64,000 bases of DNA from contig NZ_VUOB01000045.1 of assembly GCF_008386585.1 (NCBI RefSeq), forward strand, positions 62,001 through 126,000, in the 5' to 3' direction. The stretch is from Solihabitans fulvus (lineage in GTDB: Bacteria; Actinomycetota; Actinomycetes; Mycobacteriales; Pseudonocardiaceae). The translations under genes were made by a program, and so were the position numbers. This document shows positions 8,189 through 17,375 of this stretch, in pieces; position 1 is the stretch's first letter, and each line of letters begins with the position of its first letter. The notes under the pieces are model-generated. The model did no database searches and had not been told where the DNA came from. It saw only the letters and a list, made by a program, of their open reading frames with translations.

Positions 8189-10765
8189 ATGTTCGCGAGC
8201 TCTCGGTGGCGCCTGCGCGTGAGCGCGGTGGCGGTGGCGTCGCTGGTTCCGGCCCTGACCGCGATCGCCGGCCCGGCCTCGGCGACGGCGGCGGTGTTCG
8301 ACACCGCGCCCGCGGTGGCGAGCCTGCAACGACTGCTGCCGGCGGCGCAGGCCGGGCAGATCACCCTGGTGCCGGCGGCGCGCACCGGCAGACAGGACAG
8401 CTACTCGGTGTCCGGTGCGGCCGGCGCCGTCCGGGTCGCCGGCACCTCGCCCGCGACGCTGCTGGCCGGGGTCGGCTGGTACCTGGCGCACGTGGCCATG
8501 GTCGACGTCGGGCTGACCGGCGACAGCCTCGGCCGGCTGCCCGCGACCCTGCCCGCGGTGCCCGCGCCCGTGACGCTGACCTCGGCGGTGGCGCACCGGT
8601 ACGCGCTCAACGACACCGACGACGGCTATTCGGGCCCGTACCGGGACTTCGCCTCCTACCAGCGCGAGATCGACCTGTTGGCGCTGCACGGAATCAACGA
8701 GGTGTTCGTCCAGGTCGGCGCGGAACTCCCCTACTACCAGGCATTCCAGCGCTTCGGCTACACCGGGGCCGAGCTGCGCGGCTGGTTCCCCGCGCCGGCG
8801 CACCAGCCGTGGTGGCTGCTCCAGAACCTGAGCGGCTTCGGCGGCCCGGAGTCCGACCAGCTCGTCGCCGCGCGCGGGGCGCTCGGCGCGCGGGTGACCG
8901 GCCAGCTCCGCGCGCTCGGCATGACACCCGTGCTGCCCGGCTACTTCGGGACCGTGCCGCCGGGGTTCGCCGGCCGCAACCCCGGCGCGAACGTGGTGCC
9001 ACAGGGCGACTGGGCCGGGTTCGCCCGCCCCGACTGGCTCGACCCGACCAACCCGGTGTTCGCCAGGGTCGCGGCGGCCTACTACGCGGCGCAGCGCGCC
9101 GACTTCGGCGACAGCGGGATGTACAAGATGGACCTGCTGCACGAGGGCGGAAACCCGGGTCAGGTCGATGTCGGCAGCGCCGCGCACGCCGTGCAGCAGG
9201 CGCTGGTGGCCGCGCATCCCGGCGCCACCTGGGCGATCCTCGGCTGGCAGAACAATCCCTCCGCTGCCCTGCTGTCCGGAGTGGACAGAACGGGAATGCT
9301 GATCGTGGACGGCCTTTCCGATCGGTACGACAACCTGGACCGCGAGACCACCTGGCAGGACACGCCTTACGCGTTCGGCAGCATCCCGAACTTCGGCGGC
9401 CACACCACGATCGGCGCGAACACCGGGGTGTGGGTGACCAGGTTCCGGCAGTGGCTCACCAAGCCGCACAGCGCGCTGGCCGGCATCGCGTACCTGCCGG
9501 AGGGCACCGGCGGCAACCCGGCCGCGTTCGAGCTGCTCGCCGACCTGGCCTGGCAGCCAGGCCAGGTGGACCAGGCGCGCTGGTTCGCGGACTACGCGGC
9601 CAGGCGGTACGGCGGCGCGGATCCGTCGGCCGCGGCGGCCTGGGACCAGCTGCGGCGCGGCCCGTACAGCATGCCGTCGGGCGCCTGGAGCGAACCGCAG
9701 GACTCGCTGTTCAGCGCGCGACCCGCGCTGACCGTCGGCAGCGCCGCCGCCTGGAGCCCGACCTCGTTGCGGTACGACCCCGGCACGGTGACGGCCGCGC
9801 TCCGGCGGCTGCTGGCGGTCGCGCCCGGCCTGCGCGGCACCGACGCGTACCGATTCGACCTGGTGGACACGGCACGGCAGGCGCTCGCGAACCGCAGCAG
9901 GACGCTGCTCCCGCTGATCAGCGCCGCGTACACGGCCGGCGACCTGACCAGGTTCCGCGCGCTGGTCGGCGAGTGGGCGCGCGAGGAGGCGTTGCTGGAC
10001 CAGGTCGTCGGCAGCGACCGCCGCTTCCTGCTCGGTCCGTGGCTGGCCGCCGCGCGCGGCCAGGGCGCGACCCCGGCGGAACGGGACCAGCTCGAGTACG
10101 ACGCGCGCTCGATCCTGACCACCTGGGGCGCGCGGTCCGGCAGCGAGACCGGCCTGCACGACTACGCGAACCGGGAGTGGTCCGGCCTGGTCGGCGGCCT
10201 GTACGCGAAGCGGTGGGACGCCTACTTCGCCAGCCTGGACACCGCGCTGGTCAACCACACCACCCCGGCCGCGATCGACTGGTTCGCCTTCGAGGACGCC
10301 TGGGCGCACCAGACCACCAGCTACCCGGTCACGCCCTCCGGCGACCCGGTCGCGCTGGCCTCGGCGGTCGCCGCGCTGGCGCCGACCGGGCCGGTCACCG
10401 GCATCGGCGGGGCGTGCGTCGACGTCACCAACGGCAGTTCCTCGGACTCCACCCCGTTGCAGCTGTACGGCTGCAACGGGACCGCGGCGCAGGCATGGAC
10501 GTTGCCGGGCGACGGCACGGTGCGGGCGCTCGGCTCGTGCATGGACGTGCGCGGTGGCGCGACCACCGCCGGCACGACCGTGCAGCTGTACCAGTGCAAC
10601 GGGACACCGGCGCAGTCCTGGGCCGCGCAGCCGAACGGCACGCTGCGCAACACCAAGTCCGCCCTGTGCCTCGACGCGTCGGGCGGGTCGTCGGCCGACC
10701 ACACCCCGCTGATCGTCTGGACCTGCACCGGCACCGCGAACCAGGTCTGGCGGCTGCCGAGCTGA
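8189..10765 (+). CDS. Secreted alpha-N-acetylglucosaminidase (GH89) with ricin-type lectin domain
   Basis: The 858-residue precursor begins with a Sec signal peptide (RWRLRVSAVAVASLVPALTA, cleavage near 'ASA-TA'). It continues with an alpha-N-acetylglucosaminidase (NAGLU, GH89) body: N-terminal domain, TIM-barrel segment ('EIDLLALHGINEVFVQVG', 'QPWWLLQNLSGFGGP') and an alpha-helical C-terminal domain. Residues from about 730 to the end form a CBM13/ricin-B beta-trefoil with QxW-like repeats (AQAWTL, AQSWAA, NQVWRL). The enzyme would release terminal alpha-linked GlcNAc from extracellular glycans. ATG 8189 has GAGGTGAG just upstream; a GTG at 8174 is an alternative. It is divergent from the flavin oxidoreductase across about 280 bp. 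Confidence 0.88.
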   Translation: MFASSRWRLRVSAVAVASLVPALTAIAGPASATAAVFDTAPAVASLQRLLPAAQAGQITLVPAARTGRQDSYSVSGAAGAVRVAGTSPATLLAGVGWYLAHVAMVDVGLTGDSLGRLPATLPAVPAPVTLTSAVAHRYALNDTDDGYSGPYRDFASYQREIDLLALHGINEVFVQVGAELPYYQAFQRFGYTGAELRGWFPAPAHQPWWLLQNLSGFGGPESDQLVAARGALGARVTGQLRALGMTPVLPGYFGTVPPGFAGRNPGANVVPQGDWAGFARPDWLDPTNPVFARVAAAYYAAQRADFGDSGMYKMDLLHEGGNPGQVDVGSAAHAVQQALVAAHPGATWAILGWQNNPSAALLSGVDRTGMLIVDGLSDRYDNLDRETTWQDTPYAFGSIPNFGGHTTIGANTGVWVTRFRQWLTKPHSALAGIAYLPEGTGGNPAAFELLADLAWQPGQVDQARWFADYAARRYGGADPSAAAAWDQLRRGPYSMPSGAWSEPQDSLFSARPALTVGSAAAWSPTSLRYDPGTVTAALRRLLAVAPGLRGTDAYRFDLVDTARQALANRSRTLLPLISAAYTAGDLTRFRALVGEWAREEALLDQVVGSDRRFLLGPWLAAARGQGATPAERDQLEYDARSILTTWGARSGSETGLHDYANREWSGLVGGLYAKRWDAYFASLDTALVNHTTPAAIDWFAFEDAWAHQTTSYPVTPSGDPVALASAVAALAPTGPVTGIGGACVDVTNGSSSDSTPLQLYGCNGTAAQAWTLPGDGTVRALGSCMDVRGGATTAGTTVQLYQCNGTPAQSWAAQPNGTLRNTKSALCLDASGGSSADHTPLIVWTCTGTANQVWRLPS

Positions 10766-10911
10766 CGGAGGCCGGGCCGCGCCGCCGAGCCGAAGTCCGG
10801 GACCCCACCCGAACGAGTGAACTTCGCGCGGCGCGACCGCGTGAGTGACCCGAGCACGGTGCCCTACCATCAACGCCCTGTCCACTATGGACTTCCGGCA
10901 CAGGACGGAGC

Positions 10912-11157
10912 ATGACCGTGGCTCAGGAAAGCGCACCGAGGAAGAGCGGTATCCGTGGTTGGCTCGGCGCGATCTCCGCGCGCCAGTGGGCCGCGATCGT
11001 CATCTTCGCCGCAGCGGTGACGTTCGTGCTCCAGAACTACGAGAACGCCAGCGTCCACGTGTTCATGTTGACGGTGACCATGCCGATCTGGCTGCTGCTG
11101 ACCATCGCGCTCGCGGTCGGCGTGCTGATCGGGACGCTGATGCACCGCCGCAGTTAG
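10912..11157 (+). CDS. LapA-like (DUF1049) small membrane protein
   Basis: The 81-residue protein has two predicted membrane helices (AAIVIFAAAVTFVLQN and PIWLLLTIALAVGVLIGTLM) around a short extracytoplasmic loop 'YENASVHVFMLTVTMP'. This is the signature layout of the LapA/DUF1049 family: QN.....v.f......p..l.ll....G...G. In actinobacteria the family has no settled role. The start ATG has GGACGGAG directly upstream. A palindromic GTCCAC-type motif lies 20 bases before the gene. Confidence 0.82.
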   Translation: MTVAQESAPRKSGIRGWLGAISARQWAAIVIFAAAVTFVLQNYENASVHVFMLTVTMPIWLLLTIALAVGVLIGTLMHRRS

Positions 11158-11249
11158 CACCCGAACCGAGGCTGCGGCCGATCGCGCCGGCAGCGCCGAC
11201 CGGGCGAGTGCCCGGTGGCGCGCCGGCGTTTCCCCGTCGTTGACGCGGT

Positions 11250-11858
11250 TCAGCCGATCCCGCCCGCCTCGCGGGCCGCCTGCTCGATCCGGTCCCGATG
11301 CCTCGCCCAGTCCGCCTGGTCCCTCGGCGGCAGGAAGTCGGCGGCCGCCTGCCACCCGGCGGCCCCGTCCACCAGCTCGCGGACGATGTCGGCGTGCCCG
11401 GCGTGCCGATGGGTCTCGGCGATCAGGTGGGCGAGGACCCGGTGCAGCGTCGCCGCCCCGTCCCGCTCCGGCCACCACGGCACGCGGCCGGTCGCGTCGA
11501 GGTCGAGCGCCTCGATCGTGGCGTCCGCGTGGGCGCACGCCCGTCGGTACACGCCGAGGATGTCCTCACGGGACTCCGTCGCGGTCGCCCACAGGTCGGT
11601 GTTGGGTTCCAGGCCGTTGGGCCCGAGGTCCGGGCGGAACCACGGCACCTGCTCGGCGAAGTGCCGGCCGAACACGAAGCCGAGGTAGAGCAGCTCGACG
11701 GTGCTCAGGTGCTTGACCAACCCGAGCAGGTTGGTGCCGGTCGGCGTCAGCGGCCGGCGGACGTCGTACTCCGAGAGTCCGTCGAGCTTCCACAGCACGG
11801 CGTCGCGGGCCAGCTGGAGATAGCGGCGCAGGTCGGCCTTCTGGTCTGCTTCGGTCAT
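11250..11858 (-). CDS. DinB superfamily protein (DUF664 type)
   Basis: The 202-residue protein is a four-helix-bundle DinB/YfiT-fold member. The block 'RRPLTPTGTNLLGLVKHLSTVELLYLGFVFGR' is characteristic of the actinobacterial DUF664 branch. Likely metal ligands are the His of 'VKHL' and the two His of 'ETHRHAGHADI'. Relatives include mycothiol-dependent transferases, so a thiol-transfer or detoxification role is possible but not shown. I chose ATG 11858, which has an AAGGGAGA ribosome site upstream. It is divergent from an ECF sigma factor with 74 bp between, suggesting shared control. Confidence 0.85.
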   Translation of the reverse strand: MTEADQKADLRRYLQLARDAVLWKLDGLSEYDVRRPLTPTGTNLLGLVKHLSTVELLYLGFVFGRHFAEQVPWFRPDLGPNGLEPNTDLWATATESREDILGVYRRACAHADATIEALDLDATGRVPWWPERDGAATLHRVLAHLIAETHRHAGHADIVRELVDGAAGWQAAADFLPPRDQADWARHRDRIEQAAREAGGIG

Positions 11859-11932
11859 CGCGAGCCTGTCTCCCTTGCGGTGGTTGGTTCTGTCGAGGTG
11901 GAGACTCCCGCCGTGCGGCAGACTCATCGCTC

Positions 11933-12997
11933 GTGACGGAGTTTTCTTCGCCGGCCGCGAGTTCGGCTGCGGACCACACCGAGGACCGCGCCGAGGACGT
12001 CGACCTGGACCTGGCGCGCGGCGGCGACGACGCGGCGTTCGCCCGCCTGGTCGGGCCGCTGCGCCGGGAGCTGCACGCGCACTGCTACCGCATGCTCGGC
12101 TCCGCGTACGACGCCGACGACGCGCTCCAGGACACCCTGCTGCGGGCGTGGCGGGGGCTCGCACGCTTCGAGGGACGCAGCTCGCTGCGCTCGTGGCTGC
12201 ACACCGTGGCCACGCACGCCTGCCTCGACGCCGTCGCGACCAGGGGCAGGCGCGCCATGCCCGTCGACCTCGGCCCGGCCAGCGACCGCGTCGTGCTCGA
12301 CAACCCGCCGCGCGGCGAGATCGCCTGGCTCGGGCCGTATCCCGATGCCGGCCTCGCGCACGAGCTGGCCGGCCCTGCCGCGCGCTACGAGCAGCGGGAG
12401 GCCGTCGAACTGGCGTTCGTCGCCGCCCTGCAACACCTGCCTGGCAACCAGCGGGCGGCGCTGCTGCTGTTCGAGGTCCTCGGCTTCTCCGCAGCGGAGA
12501 TCGCCGCCACGATGGACACCACCGTCGCGTCGGTGAACAGCGCCCTCCAGCGGGCCCGCCGGATCGTCGCCGAGAAGATCCCCGCCAGCACCCAACAGCG
12601 GACGCTGCGGGAGATCGACGACGCACGGCTGCGGGAGGTCGTCGCCGAGTACGCCGCCGCGATGGCGCGCGGCGACGCGGACGCGCTGGTCGCGCTGCTG
12701 ACGGAGGACGTCACCTGGTCGATGCCGCCGCTGGCGCACTGGTATCGCGGCGTCGACGCGGTCAGGGACTTCGCCGAGCGGGTCCCGTTGACCGCGTGCG
12801 GTTCCTGGCAACACCTCGCCATCAGCGCCAACGGCCAGCCTGCCGTGGCGTTCTACCTCTGCAACGACGGCGACGGCGCGCACCTCGCGTGGTCGATCAC
12901 CGTGCTGACGCTGCGCGGCGGGCGCATCGCCGAACTCACCTCGTTCCTCGGCGCGGAGCACTTCACGCATTTCGGGCTGCCCGCCTCGCTCGCCTGA
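11933..12997 (+). CDS. ECF sigma factor with SnoaL-like domain (SigG/TIGR02960-like)
   Basis: The 354-residue protein carries sigma region 2 ('LHAHCYRMLGSAYDADDALQDTLLRAWRGL'), region 4 ('LPGNQRAALLLFEVLGFSAAEIAATMDTTVASVNSALQRAR') and a C-terminal SnoaL-like domain from about residue 235. The linker 'IAWLGPYPD' is typical of the SigG-like group of long ECF factors. The start is GTG 11933. No anti-sigma gene is adjacent. It is divergently transcribed from the DUF664 gene, a plausible target. It is the second ECF factor with a built-in SnoaL domain in this flank. Confidence 0.88.
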   Translation: MTEFSSPAASSAADHTEDRAEDVDLDLARGGDDAAFARLVGPLRRELHAHCYRMLGSAYDADDALQDTLLRAWRGLARFEGRSSLRSWLHTVATHACLDAVATRGRRAMPVDLGPASDRVVLDNPPRGEIAWLGPYPDAGLAHELAGPAARYEQREAVELAFVAALQHLPGNQRAALLLFEVLGFSAAEIAATMDTTVASVNSALQRARRIVAEKIPASTQQRTLREIDDARLREVVAEYAAAMARGDADALVALLTEDVTWSMPPLAHWYRGVDAVRDFAERVPLTACGSWQHLAISANGQPAVAFYLCNDGDGAHLAWSITVLTLRGGRIAELTSFLGAEHFTHFGLPASLA

Positions 12998-13259
12998 AAG
13001 TTGCCACTGTCGAAGTAGTCAAACGCGCTGTGACCAGGCGATTTACCGTCGGCGACGGTATAGGGCAGATATAGACCCTGACACAACAGTCTCGCAGCAC
13101 CGGGTTTTTCATGATCCACTCCGGACCGCACCACGTCCCTGCCAGGCAACGTCGACGGCGGCTGCCGCGCGCGACGGCGCGTCCCAGCGTCTCCCCGGCA
13201 CGCCCGCGCGACCCGACGGCGGCTGGCGCTCCTGGCATCTCGACGCAGAGGAGAATTCC

Positions 13260-14546
13260 TTGTTCCCACACGGAAAACGGCGAGCCGTTCCGATCGTGCT
13301 GCTCTCGCTCGTGTCCACGCTGCTGTTCGCCGGTCCCGCCGGTGCCACGGCCCCTGCGGCGGCGGCCACCCCGGTCACGCTGACGCTACCGGCCCCCACC
13401 GGACACCATCAGGTGGGGACGACCGAGTTACACCTGGTCGACCCGTCCCGAAGAGACCCGTGGAAGCCGGACCACCAGCGGGAACTGATGGTCTCCGCCT
13501 GGTACCCGGCCCGCGACGCCGACCGCTACCCGCTCGCGCCGTGGCTGCCGGCCGGGGTGGCGCCCTACCTCGCCGGCCGGTTCGCGCAGCCCGACATCGG
13601 CGTCCCCGCCGGCGGGGTCGACTGGGTCGGCGCGCGCAGCCACGGGCACGTCGGCGCGCCGGTCGCCAGGCGGGCCGGCGGGCTGCCGGTGCTGCTGTAC
13701 TCCCCCGGTATGGGCAGCCCGAGGGAGCTGGAAACCGGGGTGGCCGAGGAGCTGGCGAGCCGCGGCTACCTGGTGATCACGGTCGACCACACCTTCGAGG
13801 CGGCCGCGGTCGAGTTCCCCGGCGGCCGCGTCGAACCGGCCGTCCCGTTCCAGCGGACCCCGGAGTTCTTCAAGACCGCCTTCGACGCGCGGCTGGCCGA
13901 CGTCCACTTCGTGCTGGACCAGCTCGACGCGCTCGGTGCCGGCGACAACCCGGACGCCGAGCACCGCCAACTGCCCAAGGGCCTGCGCGGCTCCCTCGAC
14001 CTGTCCGACATCGGCATGTTCGGCCACTCCTGCGGCGGTTTCACCACCGGTGAGTCGATGTACAACGACCAGCGCATCCGCGCCGGTGTCACGCTGGACG
14101 GCGTCATGGCGTACGCGCTCGGCGCCAACTACCAGCCCGGCGAGGTGGTCAAGCACGGGCTGGACCGGCCGTTCATGCTGATGGGCAGCCAGCAGAGCCC
14201 CGACGGCCGGAACGACGTCGTCGACCACACCGTCCGCAATCCCGCCGACCAGTCCTGGGTGGACTTCTGGGCCAACCAGCGCGGCTGGAAGCTCAACGTG
14301 CTGTTGCAGGGTTCCCGGCACTACAGCTACACCGACATGGAGACGGTCGTGTCGCAGCTGGCCGGGCCGTTCCAGCTGCCGGCCGACCGCGTCGAGCACA
14401 TCATCGGCACGATCCCGGCGGCGCAGGCCACCGGCGCCGAGACCGCGTACCTCCGCGCGTTCTTCGACCGGTTCCTCCGGCACAGGGCCGGTCACCTGCT
14501 CGACGGGCCGTCCTCGCGGTACCCGCAGGTCACCTTCGTGGCCTGA
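13260..14546 (+). CDS. Secreted alpha/beta hydrolase (PAF-acetylhydrolase/lipase-like)
   Basis: The 428-residue precursor starts at TTG 13260. This rare start is supported by AGAGGAG at 13247-13253 and by a proper signal peptide that begins there (KRRAVPIVLLSLVSTLLFAG). The nucleophile elbow is GHSCGG with Ser257, preceded by an oxyanion-region block 'PVLLYSPGMGSPRELETG'. The likely acid and base are the Asp in 'VTLDGVMAY' and the His in 'GSRHYSYTDM'. The pattern fits the PAF-acetylhydrolase isoform II/chlorophyllase-like secreted hydrolases. The natural ester is unknown. A strong GC hairpin follows the stop codon. Confidence 0.85.
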   Translation: MFPHGKRRAVPIVLLSLVSTLLFAGPAGATAPAAAATPVTLTLPAPTGHHQVGTTELHLVDPSRRDPWKPDHQRELMVSAWYPARDADRYPLAPWLPAGVAPYLAGRFAQPDIGVPAGGVDWVGARSHGHVGAPVARRAGGLPVLLYSPGMGSPRELETGVAEELASRGYLVITVDHTFEAAAVEFPGGRVEPAVPFQRTPEFFKTAFDARLADVHFVLDQLDALGAGDNPDAEHRQLPKGLRGSLDLSDIGMFGHSCGGFTTGESMYNDQRIRAGVTLDGVMAYALGANYQPGEVVKHGLDRPFMLMGSQQSPDGRNDVVDHTVRNPADQSWVDFWANQRGWKLNVLLQGSRHYSYTDMETVVSQLAGPFQLPADRVEHIIGTIPAAQATGAETAYLRAFFDRFLRHRAGHLLDGPSSRYPQVTFVA

Positions 14547-14564
14547 GTCCAGTCCCGGCGACAC

Positions 14565-14597
14565 GCGGCGGGCCGGAGCGCGGATCCGGCCCGCCGC
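14565..14597 (+). terminator. GC-rich hairpin after the hydrolase gene
   Basis: A perfect 12-bp stem (GCGGCGGGCCGG at 14565-14576 with its complement at 14586-14597) around a 9-base loop starts 18 bases after the TGA of the secreted hydrolase. No long T run follows, as is common in actinobacteria. It would close the left-flank unit before the cluster. Confidence 0.7.
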
Positions 14598-14613
14598 ATG
14601 ACCTCGTCGAGTA

Positions 14614-14628
14614 ATCACACTGTGTGAT
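14614..14628. promoter_or_regulatory. Perfect palindrome, possible operator
   Basis: ATCACACTGTGTGAT is a perfect 15-base palindrome (7-base arms, one central base). It lies 17 bases after the terminator hairpin and about 275 bases before the first SARP gene. Its composition is unlike the GC-rich surroundings. It could bind a GntR- or TetR-type dimer, but no cognate regulator is identifiable here. Confidence 0.4.
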
Positions 14629-14902
14629 CACGTGGCACCGACGCATCAGGGAACACACCGACGTCCGCCGATCCGTCGGGTCGCACCCCTAGGGGTGGCC
14701 TGTGCTTCACCATAGGGCGACGAGGTTGACCCGATCGGCCGCCATATCGGATCCGATTGGGCCGTTCGTCGCAAGTTAACTGCGCTGAACAGTCCAGCAA
14801 AAGTATGACAAAGAACCAAGTAGCCCGGTCGCGGTTGACGCGTGGTGTGCCCGCGCATACAGACTGTCCGAACACGAACATTCGGTGCTTGGGGGCGCCT
14901 CC

Positions 14903-17044
14903 GTGACCGCTGGGGTGGTTTTCAGAGTTCTTGGACGTATCGAGGTAAGGGGGAGGAACGGCGCGATCTCGCTTGGCGCGCCGAAACAACGCAGCGTGCT
15001 CGCGGGGCTGTTGCTGGAGGCAGGCCAGGTCGTCACCGTGCGCAGGCTCGTTGACCTGCTGTGGGGTTCGACCCCGCCCCGGTCCGCGCGAACCGCCGTG
15101 CACGTCTACGTTTCCGGGCTGCGCAGGGCGCTCGCCGAGCTTCCCGAGGCGACGCTGGTGACCTGCGGGCAGGGCTACCAGCTCGACGTCGATCCGCAGC
15201 TGGTCGACCTGCACCTGTTCCGCCAGTTGGTGGCCGAGGCGCGGTCGGTCGACGACGACACCAGGGCGAGCGAGCTGTTGCGCGGCGCGCTCGACCTGTG
15301 GCACGGGCCCGCGTTGGTCGGCGCCCCGGCCAGCCCGGTGCTCGACCGGATCCGCTCCGGCCTTGCCGACGAGCGCCTCGCCGCGATCGAGGAACGCATC
15401 CACCTCGACCTGCGGCTCGGCCGGCACAGCTACGCGCTGAGCAAGCTGGTCGAGCTGGCCGCCGAGCATCCGCTGCGGGAACAGCTCGCCGGCATGCTGA
15501 TGCTGGCCCTGTACCGGTGCGGCCGGCAGGCCGAGGCGCTGGAGGTCTTCCGCAAGATCCACCGGAGGCTCGTCGACGAGCTCGGCATCGGGCCCGGCCC
15601 CGAGCTGGAGAGCCTGCACCAACAGATCCTGGACACCGACGTCGCCCTCGCGGCCGGGCCGGAGCCCGGTGTCGCTACCCAGCAACCCGTGTCGATCGTG
15701 CCAAGGCAGCTGCCCGGCGGCCTCGGCCGGATCGTCGGCAGGGACAGGGAACTCGCGGCGCTCGACGCGCTGTTCGACCGGCGGGACCGCGCCAAGCAGG
15801 CTGCGGTACCGATCTCGGTGATCAGCGGCATGGCGGGCGTCGGCAAGACCGCGCTCGCCGTGTACTTCGGGCACCGCGTGGTCGACCGATGTCCGGACGG
15901 CCAGCTCTACCTCGACCTGCGCGGCTTCGACTCGAGCGGCGCGCCGCTGCACCCGAGTGAGGCGCTCGGCCAGTTCCTGCGCGCGCTCGGCGTGCCCGCG
16001 GGTCAGATTCCGGTCGAGCTACCGGAACGCGCCGCCATGTACCGGTCGCTGGTGGCCGGCCGGCAGCTGCTGATCGTGTTGGACAACGCCGCGACCGGCG
16101 AACAGGTCCGGCCGCTGCTGCCCGGCACGCCAGGCAGCGTCGTGCTGGTCACCAGCCGGAACCGGTTGGACGGCCTGGTCGCGCACGAGGATGCACACCA
16201 GCTGCCGCTCGACACGCTCACCCCATCGGCGTCGGCGGAGCTGCTCGCCTGCGTGCTCGGCGCGCGCCGCGCCGAGGAGGAACCCCGTGCCCTGGCGGAA
16301 CTCGCGCGGCTCTGCGGCCAGTTGCCGTTGGCGCTGCGGATGGTCGCGGCCAACCTCGCGGCGCGTCCCGGCGGGCGGATCTCCGACGTCGTCGGCAGGA
16401 TGACCGACGGGAACCAGCTCGCCGCGCTCGGCGCGCTCGACGAGGAGAAGCCGGTCGTGCGGGCCGCGTTCGACGGCTCGTACCGGGGGCTGCGGTTGGA
16501 GGCCCGCCAGCTGTTCCGGCGGCTGGGGTTGTTGCCGGGCCCCGAGTTCTCCGCCGACGCCGCCGCGAAACTCGCCGGCGGCACGGTCGCGCAGGCCGTC
16601 CGCCAGCTCGACCAGCTCGCCAACGCGCATCTCGTCGAGCACGTCGGGCGGGATCGGTTCCGGCTGCACGAGTTGCTGCACCGCTACGCCCTCGAACGGG
16701 TCAGAATCGAGGACAGCCAACCCGATCGAGAGTCCGCCGTGCGCCGCCTGGTCGGCTGGTACCTGCACACCGCCAAGGCCGCCCTGGCGTTCCTGTCGCC
16801 CGAGTTCCTCCGGTTGCCCAAGCCCCGCACCGGCGACAGCCCGCCGAAGGCGGTGTTCACCCGAGGCGCGGACGCCACGGCCTGGCTGGACGTCGAGCGG
16901 GCCAACCTGCTCGCCGCGCGGGATCTCGCCGCCCGCTGCGGCCCGGACACGGTGGCCGGCGAGTTCGCCGACGTGTTGGCCGGGCTGTTCAGACCGGACC
17001 GCAGGCTCGCCGGATGGTGTCCGACCACGGCCGTCCAGGTCTGA
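14903..17044 (+). CDS. SARP-family transcriptional activator with NB-ARC domain, lacking the C-terminal TPR region
   Basis: The 713-residue protein has an OmpR-like DNA-binding domain (residues 1-95), a bacterial transcriptional activation domain (about 100-245) and an NB-ARC ATPase module, with the P-loop GMAGVGKTA at about 15827-15853 and the 'LLIVLDNA' Walker B region. Full AfsR-type proteins carry a long TPR array after NB-ARC. This one stops just where that array would begin, and the next 200 bases in any frame show no continuation. GTG 14903 has GGGGG seven bases upstream; GTG 14885 is an in-frame alternative. It is likely a pathway-level activator of the NRPS cluster. Confidence 0.85.
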   Translation: MTAGVVFRVLGRIEVRGRNGAISLGAPKQRSVLAGLLLEAGQVVTVRRLVDLLWGSTPPRSARTAVHVYVSGLRRALAELPEATLVTCGQGYQLDVDPQLVDLHLFRQLVAEARSVDDDTRASELLRGALDLWHGPALVGAPASPVLDRIRSGLADERLAAIEERIHLDLRLGRHSYALSKLVELAAEHPLREQLAGMLMLALYRCGRQAEALEVFRKIHRRLVDELGIGPGPELESLHQQILDTDVALAAGPEPGVATQQPVSIVPRQLPGGLGRIVGRDRELAALDALFDRRDRAKQAAVPISVISGMAGVGKTALAVYFGHRVVDRCPDGQLYLDLRGFDSSGAPLHPSEALGQFLRALGVPAGQIPVELPERAAMYRSLVAGRQLLIVLDNAATGEQVRPLLPGTPGSVVLVTSRNRLDGLVAHEDAHQLPLDTLTPSASAELLACVLGARRAEEEPRALAELARLCGQLPLALRMVAANLAARPGGRISDVVGRMTDGNQLAALGALDEEKPVVRAAFDGSYRGLRLEARQLFRRLGLLPGPEFSADAAAKLAGGTVAQAVRQLDQLANAHLVEHVGRDRFRLHELLHRYALERVRIEDSQPDRESAVRRLVGWYLHTAKAALAFLSPEFLRLPKPRTGDSPPKAVFTRGADATAWLDVERANLLAARDLAARCGPDTVAGEFADVLAGLFRPDRRLAGWCPTTAVQV

Positions 17045-17086
17045 GAGCCGAGAACCGGGCGGCGGGTTGCCCGTTGGTGATCTTGA

Positions 17087-17114
17087 GCACCGCGCGGGCA
17101 ACCCCGCGCGGTGC
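17087..17114 (+). terminator. 12-bp perfect stem hairpin after the first SARP gene
   Basis: GCACCGCGCGGG (17087-17098) pairs perfectly with CCCGCGCGGTGC (17103-17114) across a four-base loop. It lies 43 bases after the stop codon. No U-tract is present. It is the strongest hairpin in the intergenic DNA of this window. Confidence 0.7.
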
Positions 17115-17204
17115 ATCGGCCCGGCCGCATCGCGCACGGTAGTCGCGGCACACATTCGTGAACTCGCCGTGGTCGACTTCTATATTTCCGCCATATCGCA
17201 ACCC

Positions 17205-17218
17205 CTTGGCGCGCCAAG
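17205..17218. promoter_or_regulatory. Palindrome upstream of the second SARP gene
   Basis: CTTGGCGCGCCAAG is a perfect 14-base palindrome placed about 155 bases before the second SARP start, next to an AT-rich patch. It is a candidate regulator-binding site. No cognate protein is known from the sequence. Confidence 0.35.
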
Positions 17219-17375
17219 CTAAACCAGGACATCCCGTCGCTTAAGTGAACCTTTAGCAACCCTGGCCTAGGCTCTGCGTCGGTCGAGATTGCCCTTGTAG
17301 GACAGGAACCAGAGAGGAATTGGGCAACAGTCGAGCACGTGTCCGGATGACTGAGCTGATGGGGGAAGCTGCACC

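Larger units (their letters stand above)
14547..14902. other. Intergenic region between the left flank and the cluster
   Basis: About 350 bases contain no credible gene. They hold the hairpin terminator (14565-14597), the operator-like palindrome at 14614-14628 and an AT-richer stretch (about 14760-14830) that stands out from its surroundings and may hold the promoter of the first SARP gene. I could not fix -35 and -10 boxes with confidence. Confidence 0.5.
17045..17375. other. Intergenic region between the two SARP genes
   Basis: About 330 bases with no gene. They contain a strong hairpin terminator (17087-17114), an AT-rich patch (17180-17200), the palindrome CTTGGCGCGCCAAG (17205-17218) and the ribosome site of the second SARP gene. 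The second SARP therefore probably has its own promoter here. Confidence 0.5.

Noticed and set aside
17045..17250. A frameshifted TPR continuation of the first SARP gene
   Set aside because: None of the three forward frames after the stop looks like TPR repeats, and a strong hairpin begins 43 bases after the stop.
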